Source of the DNA: UBA11051 sp964390495
GTDB taxonomy: Bacteria > Armatimonadota > Zipacnadia > Zipacnadales > UBA11051
Assembly: GCA_964390495.1 (NCBI GenBank)
Contig: CAYMIN010000011.1
Coordinates: 71,469-135,468 of the forward strand
Reading direction: 5' to 3'
Length of the DNA stretch: 64,000 nt
In this document: piece by piece, positions 7,851-17,300 of the stretch
Layout of the letters: each line of letters opens with the position of its first letter
Position numbering within the stretch: position 1 is the stretch's first letter
Notes under the pieces: model-generated
What the model was told of the DNA's origin: nothing
Seen by the model: only the letters and a program-made list of their open reading frames with translations
Databases searched by the model: none
Position numbers and translations under genes: made by a program

Positions 7851-8303
7851 TCAACTGCCTGGGTCAGGACTGTCAATGATTAGAGTGACGGGGCCGTCAT
7901 TCTGCAGGTTGACCTGCATGTAGGCTCCAAACTCCCCCTTCTCAACCGGCACCCCGAATCCCTGCATCAGGGCGCAGAAGTCGTCGAAAAGTCGGCTTGC
8001 CACATCCGGCTGGGCAGCCCCGGAGAAGCCCGGCCGCCGGCCCTTGCTGCAGTCGGCGTAGAGGGTGAAGTTGGGCACCAAAAGCAGCGCGCCGTCAGTC
8101 TCCGCCACCGCCAGATTCATCTTGCCCTCGGCGTCCTCGAATACGCGCAGGCCGGCGAGCTTGCGGGCCATCCACTGCAACTGCTGCGGCCCGTCGCCGT
8201 CCGTGAAACCGACCAGCACCAGCAGCCCCGGGCCGATCTGGGCGACAGTCGCCCCCGCGATGGCGACCTCGGCGCTGCGCACTCTCTGGATGACTACCCG
8301 CAC
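7851..8303 (-). CDS. dtd: D-aminoacyl-tRNA deacylase
   Basis: 150 residues, matching the normal length of the family. The enzyme hydrolyses D-amino acids (and misattached glycine) from tRNA in the cytoplasm. The conserved NXGPVT motif is present as NDGPVT near the C terminus. The other hallmark, usually SQFTL, reads PNFTL here (VPNFTLYADCSKGRRPGFSG), including the RRP turn. I chose the GTG at 8303-8301 because AGGAGG lies 7 nt upstream and the protein then starts MRVVIQRV like other family members. The ATG two codons upstream (8309) is only 1 nt from that ribosome site. It is co-directional with, and 5 nt from, the TPR gene. Confidence 0.9.
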   Translation of the reverse strand: MRVVIQRVRSAEVAIAGATVAQIGPGLLVLVGFTDGDGPQQLQWMARKLAGLRVFEDAEGKMNLAVAETDGALLLVPNFTLYADCSKGRRPGFSGAAQPDVASRLFDDFCALMQGFGVPVEKGEFGAYMQVNLQNDGPVTLIIDSPDPGS

Positions 8304-8479
8304 ACCCATACCTCCTCAGCTAGGGCGCTGTGCAGGACGGCCTTGCTGTGTCCTCGGGAGGCCTTAAGAACGGTCTCTCTGTGCCAGATAGTACCACAAT
8401 CTAGGCCCAATCTCCAATAGCTGAAGCTCAGGTGAAGGGGGGGGAACGCCAGCGCCGAGGCTCCGGAAAGACCGCCCGC

Positions 8480-9961
8480 TTAGAGCGCGCCGGTGCGGTG
8501 ACGGCGGAGAATGTCCCAGTAGGCTCCCCGCGCGCCGGCAGCGATCGCGTCCACTAGGGCCTGGTTGTCATCGTAATCATAGTCGCGCTCGTCGCCGCTG
8601 CCGCCGAAAAAGAAGCGGGCGTCACCGGCAATGACCTCGGATAGGAAGCTGGCTGCCTCCTGCGGATCGCCCAGGTCCGCGGAGAGATAGAAGACCGGAG
8701 CCAGCATCTCCGGGTTGTCCGTGGCCTGTCCGCAGATGGCCGGGTTCTCGCTCATCGGTCTCTGGGCCGTGATGGTATGTGCGAGCCTGGTGCCCGCGTA
8801 GATGCGGACGCCCAGCGAGATGCCGGCACAGGAGGGGTCGGCAGCCTTCACGAACTCGATGCTCTGGCGGGCGGTCTCGCGCGTTTCTCCGGGAGCGCCG
8901 ATGAGCAAATCGAGCATCACCGCGAGGCCGTGCTGATGGCACAGACGCACCGTCTGCAGGGTCTCAGCGCTGGAAAAGTCGCGCCCGAGACGGGCCAGCA
9001 TCCGGTCATTGCCGCTGTCGGCCCCGAAGTTTATCCCCGCACAACCGGCGCGCTGCATCAGATCGGCCAGCTCGGCTGAGAAGGGGTGGGGCGTCAGATA
9101 GGCGTACCAGGAGATCTGGTCGCCTAGGCCGCGCCGAACTAGCTCATCACAGACTGCCACAGCATGCTCGTGGGGCAGGTTGAATTCACTATCGCAGAGG
9201 TGATAGACATCCAGGCCCCGGCGCAATAGGTTCTCGACCTCGTCAGCGATGGCGGCAGGTGAGCGTAGTCGCCGGCGCCGGCCCTTGCTCAAGGGATCGG
9301 CGCAGTAGATGCAATTGCGGTCACAACCTCGCTTGGTCTCCAGGCCGAGCTGCCCGCCGCGCTCGAGATACCGCCGGTTGTCAATCTTGTCTCTGCGCAG
9401 AGCCGGCTGACTGAATATCTCCGGCCACTCCGGAGGATTGCTGCGGATGGCCTCGGCCTCGCGCCACAGCAGCCCAGGCACCTCCTGGAGATGCAACTCG
9501 CCCCGCAGCGCCCGCAGTAGTAGCGGGACCGCTTGCTCGCCATCACCCAGGACCCCATATTCCACACCGAGCGCTTGCATAATCGCCGCCGGAGCCACCG
9601 AGAAGCCGGCGCCGCCTACCACGATCGGCGCTGCAGTGGCCGTTCGAGCTGCAGCGACGAGGTCGGCCAGCTCCGGCAGAAATGAGTGTGAGCTCAGCAG
9701 CATGCAGTTGTCGGAATTGCGGAAGGTGATGGCGACCAGTTCGGGGTCCGCGTCCGCCAGGCGGCGCGCCAGGGCAGCCGCCGGGTCGGTCTCGAAGCAG
9801 AGGTCCACGATCTCGGCCTCTAAGCCCTGGTCGCGGGCGGCCTCGGCGAGGTACTCAAGCCCTAGCGGCGCAATCGGCGGCTTGCTCAGATTCGAGTTGA
9901 CTAGCGTTAGCACTTGGTCCTCCGGGCTCTTGTAGTATCGCCGGCATTTTGGGTAGTGCAA
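8480..9961 (-). CDS. B12-binding-domain radical SAM protein
   Basis: 493 residues. The N-terminal 150 residues have the fold pattern of a cobalamin-binding domain (PIAPLGLEYLAEAARDQG, VVGGAGFSV, YGVLGDGE). Around residue 211 TKRGCDRNCIYCADP gives the CxxxCxxC site for the 4Fe-4S cluster, followed by the radical SAM barrel (YHLCDSEFNLP, INFGADSGND, MLDLLIGAPGETRE). It is a member of the large B12/radical SAM class (methylases, ring formation and others); the reaction and substrate cannot be assigned. The C terminus has an Asp/Tyr-rich DERDYDYDDN stretch. The gene stands alone between a 70-bp gap to the ABC genes and a 176-bp gap to dtd. Confidence 0.8.
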   Translation of the reverse strand: MHYPKCRRYYKSPEDQVLTLVNSNLSKPPIAPLGLEYLAEAARDQGLEAEIVDLCFETDPAAALARRLADADPELVAITFRNSDNCMLLSSHSFLPELADLVAAARTATAAPIVVGGAGFSVAPAAIMQALGVEYGVLGDGEQAVPLLLRALRGELHLQEVPGLLWREAEAIRSNPPEWPEIFSQPALRRDKIDNRRYLERGGQLGLETKRGCDRNCIYCADPLSKGRRRRLRSPAAIADEVENLLRRGLDVYHLCDSEFNLPHEHAVAVCDELVRRGLGDQISWYAYLTPHPFSAELADLMQRAGCAGINFGADSGNDRMLARLGRDFSSAETLQTVRLCHQHGLAVMLDLLIGAPGETRETARQSIEFVKAADPSCAGISLGVRIYAGTRLAHTITAQRPMSENPAICGQATDNPEMLAPVFYLSADLGDPQEAASFLSEVIAGDARFFFGGSGDERDYDYDDNQALVDAIAAGARGAYWDILRRHRTGAL

Positions 9962-10030
9962 GGTGACACACTGTGCTCCGGCGACGACCTCGGGCAGCAG
10001 GCCCGAGCTACGTCTTGTGAGTTCTTCGAG

Positions 10031-10687
10031 CTAGAGACGGCCTGCGGAGAGCATCAGCGTGCGCTGGGCGTAGCTCTCGGCCAGGGGATCGTGGGTGACC
10101 ACTACGACAGTGCCGCCCTGGCGGTGGAAATCGGCCAGATACTCGAAGAGCTGGATCGAGTTGTCCGGATCCAGGTTGCCCGTAGGCTCGTCGGCCAGAA
10201 GCAAGCGGGGATGATTGATGAGAGCTCTGGCCACGGCGGTGCGTTGCCTCTCGCCGGTGCTGAGTTCGGCCGGCTTGTGGTCCAGACGCTCGGCCATCCC
10301 GAAGCGCTCCAGCAGCTCGTGGGCCTTGTGGCTGCGCAGACGGCCCGGCAGCAAGACCGTCGGGAGAGCGACATTCTCCAGGACGCTGAGATAGGGCACC
10401 AGATGAAACATCTGAAACACGAAGCCGATGTTCGCGGCGCGGAAGCGGGCACGCTGGCGGCCCGAGATGCCATAGATGTCGGTGCCGCTGACGAGGGCCC
10501 GGCCCGCCGTCGGATGGATCATGCCGGCGATGGTGAGCAGTAAGGTGGACTTGCCACTGCCGCTGGGGCCTCTGATGGCCACGAATTCGCCCTCGCGGAC
10601 GGCTAGGTTGACAGCGTCGAGAGCGATGACTTCCCCCCTGCGGCCGCGGTATCGCTTGGTGATATTGTCCAGGCGGATCACTGTCAT
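10031..10687 (-). CDS. ABC transporter ATP-binding protein, MacB/LolD type
   Basis: 218 residues. Walker A is GPSGSGKSTLL (about 40), the Q-loop region is IGFVFQMFHLVPYLSV, the signature is LSTGERQR, Walker B is RLLLADEPTGNLD and the H-loop is VVTHDP. It pairs with the FtsX-like permease encoded immediately upstream, with which it overlaps by 4 nt. Members of this group drive mechanotransmission in lipoprotein release, peptide or macrolide export rather than classical transport. It is the last gene of a three-gene operon with the permease and a CPYC exported protein. Confidence 0.9.
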   Translation of the reverse strand: MTVIRLDNITKRYRGRRGEVIALDAVNLAVREGEFVAIRGPSGSGKSTLLLTIAGMIHPTAGRALVSGTDIYGISGRQRARFRAANIGFVFQMFHLVPYLSVLENVALPTVLLPGRLRSHKAHELLERFGMAERLDHKPAELSTGERQRTAVARALINHPRLLLADEPTGNLDPDNSIQLFEYLADFHRQGGTVVVVTHDPLAESYAQRTLMLSAGRL

Positions 10688-11823
10688 TCCTCTCTGAGCA
10701 CCACGGCCGGGTCCTGACTGATCGCGATGACGGTCGGCAACAGGCCGGCCAAGGCCGCGATCAGAGGAGCGACCAGGAGCGTCGGGATCAACAGGTCATA
10801 CGACGGGCGGACCTCGGCGAAAGTGAGCTTGAACATGCCGGCACCGTAGTGCATGGCCACGGCTGTACCCACAAAGAAACCGAGAAGCGCCCCGAGCAGC
10901 CCCATCAGCAGCGCCCTTCCCAGGAACAGAGCGGCGATGTGGCTCGAGCCGAAGCCCAAGGCACGCAGGATGCCGATCTCCTGGCGCCTCTCACGCACAT
11001 TCAGCAGCGCCAGGAAAGCGATCCAGGCGGCCGCGACCACCAGGACCGTCGCGACGATGAACTCAACATGTTGCTCGACCATCGCTCGCGTCTGGGAACG
11101 GGCGGCGGCGATATTACGCAGCTCGGTGACGTGGGTGCCGGGCAGAACCTTGGTGATCTCTTGCTTGAGAGCCGGCAAGGCGTCGCCCACGCAGAGACAG
11201 TGGAGGGCCTCAATGGCGTTGATCCGCCCCTCCATGCCGAGCAGCTCCTGAACCTCGTGAAGGTGTGCGTAGATGCGGATGTCCTGCTTGGAGCCGTCCT
11301 CGAGCAGGCGTCGCGCGACAGTCAGCTCCTTGCCGAGGACCGTGATGGTTCCCCCAGGCTCCAGACCTAGAGATTCAGCTATTGCATGCCCGACGTAGCA
11401 TTCGCCGGGAGCGATGCTGAAGCCCATCGGGGTTTTCTTGGCGGCATCTATGGCGGAGCGCTCCGGCAATATCCCGGTCAGCAGGATTTCGTGGCCTTGG
11501 TGGAGGACCTTCTTCTGAAGTGTGGCCACATAGTGGTCCGCAGACATGCCGGGGGTTTGGGCCAGCCGTCGGACATAGTCCTCGGGCATGTCGCTGTCGG
11601 CGAAATCGGCCGCCCAGAAATCGGCCATGTCGCTGCCCTCGGGGATGATGAGGAGATTGAAGCCGAGGTTGCGCATCAGGCGTTTGGTCTCGGTGTACGA
11701 AGCGCGCCCCATCGTCTCCAGGCCCACGTAGAGGGCGACTGCGGCGACCACAGCTAGCAAGCCGAGGAGAAAGCCGGGAAAGCGGTGAGTAATCTCTCTG
11801 AGCAGCATCCGTAATGACCACAT
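10684..11823 (-). CDS. FtsX/MacB-like ABC transporter permease
   Basis: 379 residues with the four-helix FtsX layout. The first transmembrane helix is at about 16-33 (FLLGLLAVVAAVALYVG), then a large extracytoplasmic domain (35-255), then three C-terminal helices at about 257-277, 298-322 and 345-367. RERRQEIGILRALGFGSSHI after helix 2 is the conserved coupling segment that contacts the ATPase. The gene starts 1 nt after the upstream CPYC protein gene and overlaps the ATPase gene by 4 nt. It probably acts on an envelope substrate, perhaps the neighbouring exported protein; that link is inferred from gene order alone. Confidence 0.85.
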   Translation of the reverse strand: MWSLRMLLREITHRFPGFLLGLLAVVAAVALYVGLETMGRASYTETKRLMRNLGFNLLIIPEGSDMADFWAADFADSDMPEDYVRRLAQTPGMSADHYVATLQKKVLHQGHEILLTGILPERSAIDAAKKTPMGFSIAPGECYVGHAIAESLGLEPGGTITVLGKELTVARRLLEDGSKQDIRIYAHLHEVQELLGMEGRINAIEALHCLCVGDALPALKQEITKVLPGTHVTELRNIAAARSQTRAMVEQHVEFIVATVLVVAAAWIAFLALLNVRERRQEIGILRALGFGSSHIAALFLGRALLMGLLGALLGFFVGTAVAMHYGAGMFKLTFAEVRPSYDLLIPTLLVAPLIAALAGLLPTVIAISQDPAVVLREE

Positions 11824-11824
11824 T

Positions 11825-13063
11825 TCAGGCCCCTCGGCGCTGGCGCAAGAGAATGATTGCAGTGCCGATGATGACGATGCCGGCGACGGCTGCGACGGCT
11901 ATGCAGAGGGCTCGGCGGCTGCGCTGGGCCGGCGTCGGCTCGGTCGCGCTTGACTGGGGCCCCGCGGTTGTGGTCGGCAGCGGCTCCACCGGGAACTCCA
12001 TGTAACCTGTCTGGGCCGGAGGTAGAGCCTGCGCTGCCGGTTCGGCGTCGGCCTCGGCGAGAGTGACCCATACCCCCGCCAGCGTATTGAGCACCGCCGG
12101 GCTGTTGGGGTCGAAGCCGAACTGGTCGCGAACCCGGAGGTCGAGGTCCTGACCCCAGATGACCGGCGCCGCCGGCCCCAGCAGCCACGTCGGATCGCTG
12201 GTGCAAGCACAGTTGCGCCCCAGCAGCCGGAACAGGTCCAGCATATTCATCTCGGTCACCTCTGCAGCCGGCAACACCGCCCCGACGCGCCGGACCATGC
12301 CGAAAACCACGGCCACCTGAGCTTTGCCGGTGTTACCCTCGGTAAGGCCAAGACTCCACATCAAAACCGCCTCGTCGGCATCATCGGGCGCGATGCTGAT
12401 GATATGCGGCGGCTTCTCGATTGTGTGGCCCATCTCGGTCCTGAAGCCGACCAGGTCTTGCGCAGCGGCGGCACACTCGCTCTGGAGTCGTTGATTCTCG
12501 GCGGCGTCAGCACCTTCTGCGATAATCACGACGCACCAATCGGTGATGATATGCGCGATTATCTCCTCGCGTGCCGGCGACATGACCAGCGCGGAAACGG
12601 CCTCGCCGACCGCGTCCTGGGAAAGGGCGCTGCCGCTGAGACCGGGCACTAACATGGCCTGCTGTCGCGGCGAGACGAGTATAGCGGCAGGCAGGCGCTG
12701 GGGATTTAGCTCGTCGAAGTAAGCCCGGGCTTCGTGATGAGGCTGCTGATCCAGATTGACTAGCTCGGCTTCGACATTGGATTCCCGCAGCCAGACCTCG
12801 GAGGCCGCAGCTAGCCATTGAGCCAGTTCGTCCTTGCGCGGCGTTCGGTCGCGGACGAAAACGACAAGCTGATAGGGATCCGGCTCGTGGACGATGAAGC
12901 CGGCCTCCTGGATGCAGTAGGGACAGCCCAGGGCCGCCGGCGCAGAGCCGACCAACCAGACTGCTGCGACCACCAGCAGCGCCTGCAACCATAGGATGGG
13001 ACGCGCAAAGACTATCGTGACTGCCTCCTGGGTTGAGTTGACATCGGTGCTTGATCTGAGCAA
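11825..13063 (-). CDS. Exported, C-terminally membrane-anchored protein with CPYC motif (unknown function)
   Basis: Not recognised as a characterised family. The N terminus has a signal-like segment (ILWLQALLVVAAVWLVGSAPAALG) followed directly by CPYC, a thioredoxin-type dithiol at the mature N terminus. The region after it (YQLVVFVRDRTPRKDELAQWL) has thioredoxin-like strands. After about 270 further residues and a Pro/Thr-rich spacer, a single helix (ALCIAVAAVAGIVIIGTAIILL) ends in RQRRGA, so the body lies outside and the tail inside. The start is unclear. The TTG at 13063 opens the frame, but the strong AGGAGG at 13029-13024 lies within it, 8 nt before an ATA codon (13015-13013) that would start just before the signal peptide. 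It is the first gene of the operon with the ABC genes. Confidence 0.65.
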   Translation of the reverse strand: MLRSSTDVNSTQEAVTIVFARPILWLQALLVVAAVWLVGSAPAALGCPYCIQEAGFIVHEPDPYQLVVFVRDRTPRKDELAQWLAAASEVWLRESNVEAELVNLDQQPHHEARAYFDELNPQRLPAAILVSPRQQAMLVPGLSGSALSQDAVGEAVSALVMSPAREEIIAHIITDWCVVIIAEGADAAENQRLQSECAAAAQDLVGFRTEMGHTIEKPPHIISIAPDDADEAVLMWSLGLTEGNTGKAQVAVVFGMVRRVGAVLPAAEVTEMNMLDLFRLLGRNCACTSDPTWLLGPAAPVIWGQDLDLRVRDQFGFDPNSPAVLNTLAGVWVTLAEADAEPAAQALPPAQTGYMEFPVEPLPTTTAGPQSSATEPTPAQRSRRALCIAVAAVAGIVIIGTAIILLRQRRGA

Positions 13064-13222
13064 GCGATCGTATCGAAGTCCTGTCTGGAAGCTATGGTAC
13101 TGTGTGGAATTGAGTTTGTAAAGTTCGACGGCCGGCAGGAGTCAATCATCTGGCGGCGAAGTGCCATGATGGAGCTAGCGGACAAGCCAAGCAATCGAGA
13201 CAGTTGACAGGAGTTGGGGGCA

Positions 13223-16200
13223 ATGAGCATGCCTGGCCGGTTTGTGCGCCGCTGGGCTGTGTTAGTCGCATTGTTGGTCGGTCTGGGCCTTGCCTGGATC
13301 GGATATGCCGTGGCTACCGGTCCGGCTAGCAGCAACGACTGGCCCGCCTACCTTCACGACTATGCGCGCAGCGGAGTTTGCGCGACGGCCCCGGATTTGC
13401 CTCTGGAGGAGCACTGGGCCTGGACCTCACCGACCCCGCCGCATTCGGCATGGCCGGACCCCCACACCGTCCCAGTCGAGGGCATGGGAGATGTCAACCT
13501 GGAAAGGCCCAGGCTGAAGTTCGACGACGCCTTCCACATCGCGGCGAGCGACGGCGCTGTCTATTTCGGCTCGACCGAGGCCAATCAGGTCTGCTGCCTG
13601 GATTTGGTCAGCGGCGAGCTGCGCTGGAAGTTCTTCACCGATGGGCCGGTACGGCTGGCGCCGACTGTCTCTAGAGGGCGGGTCTATTTCGGGGCCGATG
13701 ATGGCTACGCCTATTGCCTGGATGCTGCGGATGGCAAGCTGATCTGGAAATTCCAGGCGGCGCCGCGGGAGCAACGACTGCTGGGCAGCGGGAAGATGAT
13801 GTCCATGTGGCCGGTCCGCACCAGCGTACTGGTGGACGAGGGCGTGGCGTACTTCGGAGCGGGCATGTTCCCCGGCGAGCGCGTCTATCTGTATGCGGTG
13901 GATGCCCGGGACGGGGCGCCGATCTGGAAAAACGGCACCATGAGCGACCTGTCAGCGGGTCAGAACGGCTTCACGCCCCAGGGTTATCTGCTGGCGACGC
14001 AGGATTATCTGTTTGTGCCCTCGGGACGTGCCCTGCCGGCGCGCTTCGACCGCAAGGACGGGCGCTTCCACTACCAGCGCAGCTTCGGCTGGCGGAGTAA
14101 CGGCATCGTCGGCGGGACCTATGCCCTGCTGGCCGGCGAGCACTTCTTCTGCGGCGGTCAACAGACCGTCGGCTATGGTCAGGACAAGGGCAATATCGGC
14201 TTCGCCTGGTTCCCCGGGCACCGGCTGGTGATCACGCCGGAGCTCTCCTACCTGCTGGGTAAGACGGGCATTCAGGCGCTGGACCGCGTCGCCTATCCGC
14301 AGGCCAATACGCATCGCAGACAACTGGCGAGCAAGCGCACCTCACTGCTGCGCAATAAGAAGACCACCGAGAACTTCGATGAGAAGCTGGCCGCCTTAAC
14401 CGAGGAAGAAAAGGCGGCAGAGGCGGCGGTCGCGGCCTGCACCAAGTGGCGTCTTGAGGCCGAGGGGCTGGACTCGATGATCCTCGCGGGCGAAGTGCTG
14501 TTGGCCGGCGGCGACAATCAGGTGCTGGCGCTCGCTAGCAATACGGGCAAGCAGCTCTGGACCGCCGTGACGGATGGCAAGGCCAAGGGCCTCGCGGTTG
14601 CCGAGGGACGGCTCTTGGTCAGCACCGATAAGGGCACCGTGCAGTGCTTCGGAAAAGGGCCGAAGCCGAACTCGCCCGCGGTCGAGACCGTCGCGGACCC
14701 ATATCCGCCCGATGACCTGACCTTGTACTACCAGCGGGCGGCCCAACTGATCGTTCGCTCAAGCGCTGTCAAGCAGGGCTACTGCCTGGTACTCGGCTGC
14801 GGTACCGGACGCCTGGCCTACGAACTGGCGCAACGCAGCGACCTGAAGATCTACGGTATCGAGCCGGATGCGAAGAAGGTCGCAATCGCGCGGGAACGGC
14901 TCGACGCTGCCGGCATGTATGGCAGCAGGATCACTGTCGAACAGGGACCGCTGGCGGCGATCCCTTACTCGGACTACTTCGCCAACCTGATCGTTTCCGA
15001 GGAGGCGCTGCTAGCGGGTCGGCTGAGCACTCCAGCCGAGGAAGTCATGCGCATGCTCAAGCCTTGCGGTGGGGTGGTGTGTATCGGCCAGCCGAGCGCC
15101 AGGGCGGAGCTGCTTGGAGGCTTGAGTGGCGAGGCGCTGGAAAGCTGGATGGCCTCGGCAGGGATCAACAGTCAGGTGCAAGCTACAGCGACGGAAGGGG
15201 TGTGGCTGAGATTCGTCCGCGGGCCGCTGCCAGGTGCCGGCAAGTGGACGCACCAGTACGGCGACCCGGGTAATACGGCCTCCTCGGAAGACCGGCTCGT
15301 CAAAGCGCCCTTGCGGGTGTTGTGGTACGGCGAGCCGGGCCCGAATAAGGTCCCCAGCCGCCACTATCGGAATGCCGCGCCGCTGTCAATCAATGGGCGT
15401 GTGTTCTTGGAGGGCATCAACCGGATCATGTGCTTCGACGCCTATAATGGGCTTATGTACTGGGAGCGCGAGATCGCGGGCGCCTACCGGGTCCGCGTCT
15501 CGCACCAAGCCAGCAACCTGGCCTGCAATGAGGACAGCCTGTTTGTCGCCACCGGTACCGAATGCCTGCGTCTGGATGCCGCGACCGGTCTGACCAAAGC
15601 CACCTATGAGCTACCCGCCGCCGAAGACGGAACCGAGCGCACGTGGGCCTATGTGGCGGTGGTGGGCGACTTGCTGTTCGGCAGCAGTTCGCCCGAGTTC
15701 CAGATCAGCGATGCCATCTTCGCCGTAAATATCGCGACCGGGGAGCTGAAGTGGATTCACCACGGCAAGCGCATCACCGACAACACGATCGCGCTAGGTG
15801 ATGGGCGGGTCTTCTTTGCCGACAACAGGGCGACAGCGGAACAACGGCAGCTTGGCCTGGAGCAGATGGCCGAGCTGATGAAAAAGTCCACAGGCAGCGC
15901 GGCGCCTTCAGCCGCAGAGAAGGCCGCCGATGCGGACGTGCAAATGGTCGTAGCCCTGGATGCGGCGACCGGAGAGGTGGCATGGGAGCAGCCGGTGGAC
16001 CTGACGGACTGCGGTGGGCGGATTCTATTCTCCATTTGCCACAACGGCATTCTGGTCTTCTCCGGCTCGTTCGGTAACGGACACTACTGGAAGCAATTCT
16101 TGGGTGGAGACTACGCCAGCCGGCGGGCTACCGCCCTGGCGACTGCAGACGGGGCGTTGGTGTGGTCGAAGGCCGTCGGCTGCCGCATCCGACCCCTGGT

Positions 16201-17128
16201 CATCGGCGATACCTTCTACGCCGAGCCGTGGCGCTTCGACCTGCAGACGGGCGAACAGCAGACGCGCACTAACCCGGTGACGGGGGAGACTGTGGAGTGG
16301 AAGTTCGAGCGCCCCGGCCACCACTGTGGCTGTATCTCGGGTTGTCCTAGCGGTCTGTTTTTCCGCTCATGGGCTTCGGCCTATTACGACCTGGTGTCTG
16401 ACCACGGCACCCAGCACTTCGCCGGTCAGCGGCCCGGCTGCTGGATCAATATGATACCGGCCAATGGCCTGCTGATCGAGCCGGAGGCCAGCTCCGGCTG
16501 TGCCTGCCTGCACTCGCTGACCTGCACCGTCGTGTTTCAGCCCTGCGACACCAACAAGATGTGGGGCCTGTACAGTTGCCCGGGCGAGACGAGGCCGGTG
16601 CAGCGCCTGGCGATCAATGTAGGAGGCCCGGGGGATAGGAAGGATGAAGAGGGGAGGCTGTGGCTGGCCTATCCGCGGCCCGGTGGGCGGATGCTGCTCA
16701 ACTTCGAGATGGAGACCGAAATCCTGCCCGAAGGCGGCTACTTCAACTACGGGGAGGAAGATTGGGGAGCGGTCAATGCGGCCACGCCGTGGCTCTATGC
16801 CTCGGGCTGCGCGGGCATGACCGCCTGCACAGTGCCTCTTGCAGAAGAGGAAGGCGGATCGGCCCGCTACACCGTGCGCCTGGGCTTCGCCGACAGTGAC
16901 AACACCCGGCGTGGCAAGCGGGTCTTTGACATCAAGCTTCAAGGCAAGCGCGTGGCCGAGGACTTTGACGTGGTCGGCGCGGCCGGCGGCCAGAACAGAA
17001 CGGTGGTAAAGGAGTTCGACGGCGTCGAGGCCAAGGATAAACTCATTATCGAGCTTGTGCCCAAGGCTGAGAGCCCGTCGCGAGACCAAGCGCCTATCCT
17101 CAACACCATCGAGGTGATCCGCGAATAA
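13223..17128 (+). CDS. Exported PQQ-type beta-propeller protein with an embedded SAM-methyltransferase-like domain
   Basis: 1301 residues. The ATG at 13223 follows AGGAG (13209-13213) by 9 nt. It begins with an N-terminal signal or anchor helix (AVLVALLVGLGLAWIGYAVA). A first PQQ-like propeller (about 40-500) has repeated blades such as VYFGADDGYAYCLDAADGKL. At about 515 LVLGCGTGRLAYELA and YGIEPDAKKVAIARERL give motif I and II of a class I SAM methyltransferase, ending near 680. A second propeller (690-1150; CFDAYNGLMYWERE, ALDAATGEVAWEQP) follows, and the C-terminal 130 residues look malectin-like (GKRVFDIKLQGKRVAEDFDV). Similar propeller/methyltransferase fusions occur in planctomycetes, but I know of no biochemical role. 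The gene opens the carbohydrate locus. Confidence 0.75.
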   Translation: MSMPGRFVRRWAVLVALLVGLGLAWIGYAVATGPASSNDWPAYLHDYARSGVCATAPDLPLEEHWAWTSPTPPHSAWPDPHTVPVEGMGDVNLERPRLKFDDAFHIAASDGAVYFGSTEANQVCCLDLVSGELRWKFFTDGPVRLAPTVSRGRVYFGADDGYAYCLDAADGKLIWKFQAAPREQRLLGSGKMMSMWPVRTSVLVDEGVAYFGAGMFPGERVYLYAVDARDGAPIWKNGTMSDLSAGQNGFTPQGYLLATQDYLFVPSGRALPARFDRKDGRFHYQRSFGWRSNGIVGGTYALLAGEHFFCGGQQTVGYGQDKGNIGFAWFPGHRLVITPELSYLLGKTGIQALDRVAYPQANTHRRQLASKRTSLLRNKKTTENFDEKLAALTEEEKAAEAAVAACTKWRLEAEGLDSMILAGEVLLAGGDNQVLALASNTGKQLWTAVTDGKAKGLAVAEGRLLVSTDKGTVQCFGKGPKPNSPAVETVADPYPPDDLTLYYQRAAQLIVRSSAVKQGYCLVLGCGTGRLAYELAQRSDLKIYGIEPDAKKVAIARERLDAAGMYGSRITVEQGPLAAIPYSDYFANLIVSEEALLAGRLSTPAEEVMRMLKPCGGVVCIGQPSARAELLGGLSGEALESWMASAGINSQVQATATEGVWLRFVRGPLPGAGKWTHQYGDPGNTASSEDRLVKAPLRVLWYGEPGPNKVPSRHYRNAAPLSINGRVFLEGINRIMCFDAYNGLMYWEREIAGAYRVRVSHQASNLACNEDSLFVATGTECLRLDAATGLTKATYELPAAEDGTERTWAYVAVVGDLLFGSSSPEFQISDAIFAVNIATGELKWIHHGKRITDNTIALGDGRVFFADNRATAEQRQLGLEQMAELMKKSTGSAAPSAAEKAADADVQMVVALDAATGEVAWEQPVDLTDCGGRILFSICHNGILVFSGSFGNGHYWKQFLGGDYASRRATALATADGALVWSKAVGCRIRPLVIGDTFYAEPWRFDLQTGEQQTRTNPVTGETVEWKFERPGHHCGCISGCPSGLFFRSWASAYYDLVSDHGTQHFAGQRPGCWINMIPANGLLIEPEASSGCACLHSLTCTVVFQPCDTNKMWGLYSCPGETRPVQRLAINVGGPGDRKDEEGRLWLAYPRPGGRMLLNFEMETEILPEGGYFNYGEEDWGAVNAATPWLYASGCAGMTACTVPLAEEEGGSARYTVRLGFADSDNTRRGKRVFDIKLQGKRVAEDFDVVGAAGGQNRTVVKEFDGVEAKDKLIIELVPKAESPSRDQAPILNTIEVIRE

Positions 17129-17300
17129 GAGCGGAGCCTCGGTGGCCTGGAAGAGTGACGGATAGCGACGGTGGCGCACCTAGCGGAGTCGAGCGGCGGT
17201 CGAGAGGACACGGCCGCCGTTTCGCCTCTTCTTACCTCTGCAGCAAGCTCGCGCAGTAACGGTGGTGTATAGGCACAGCCGCACGAGGGACTGGTGAAAT

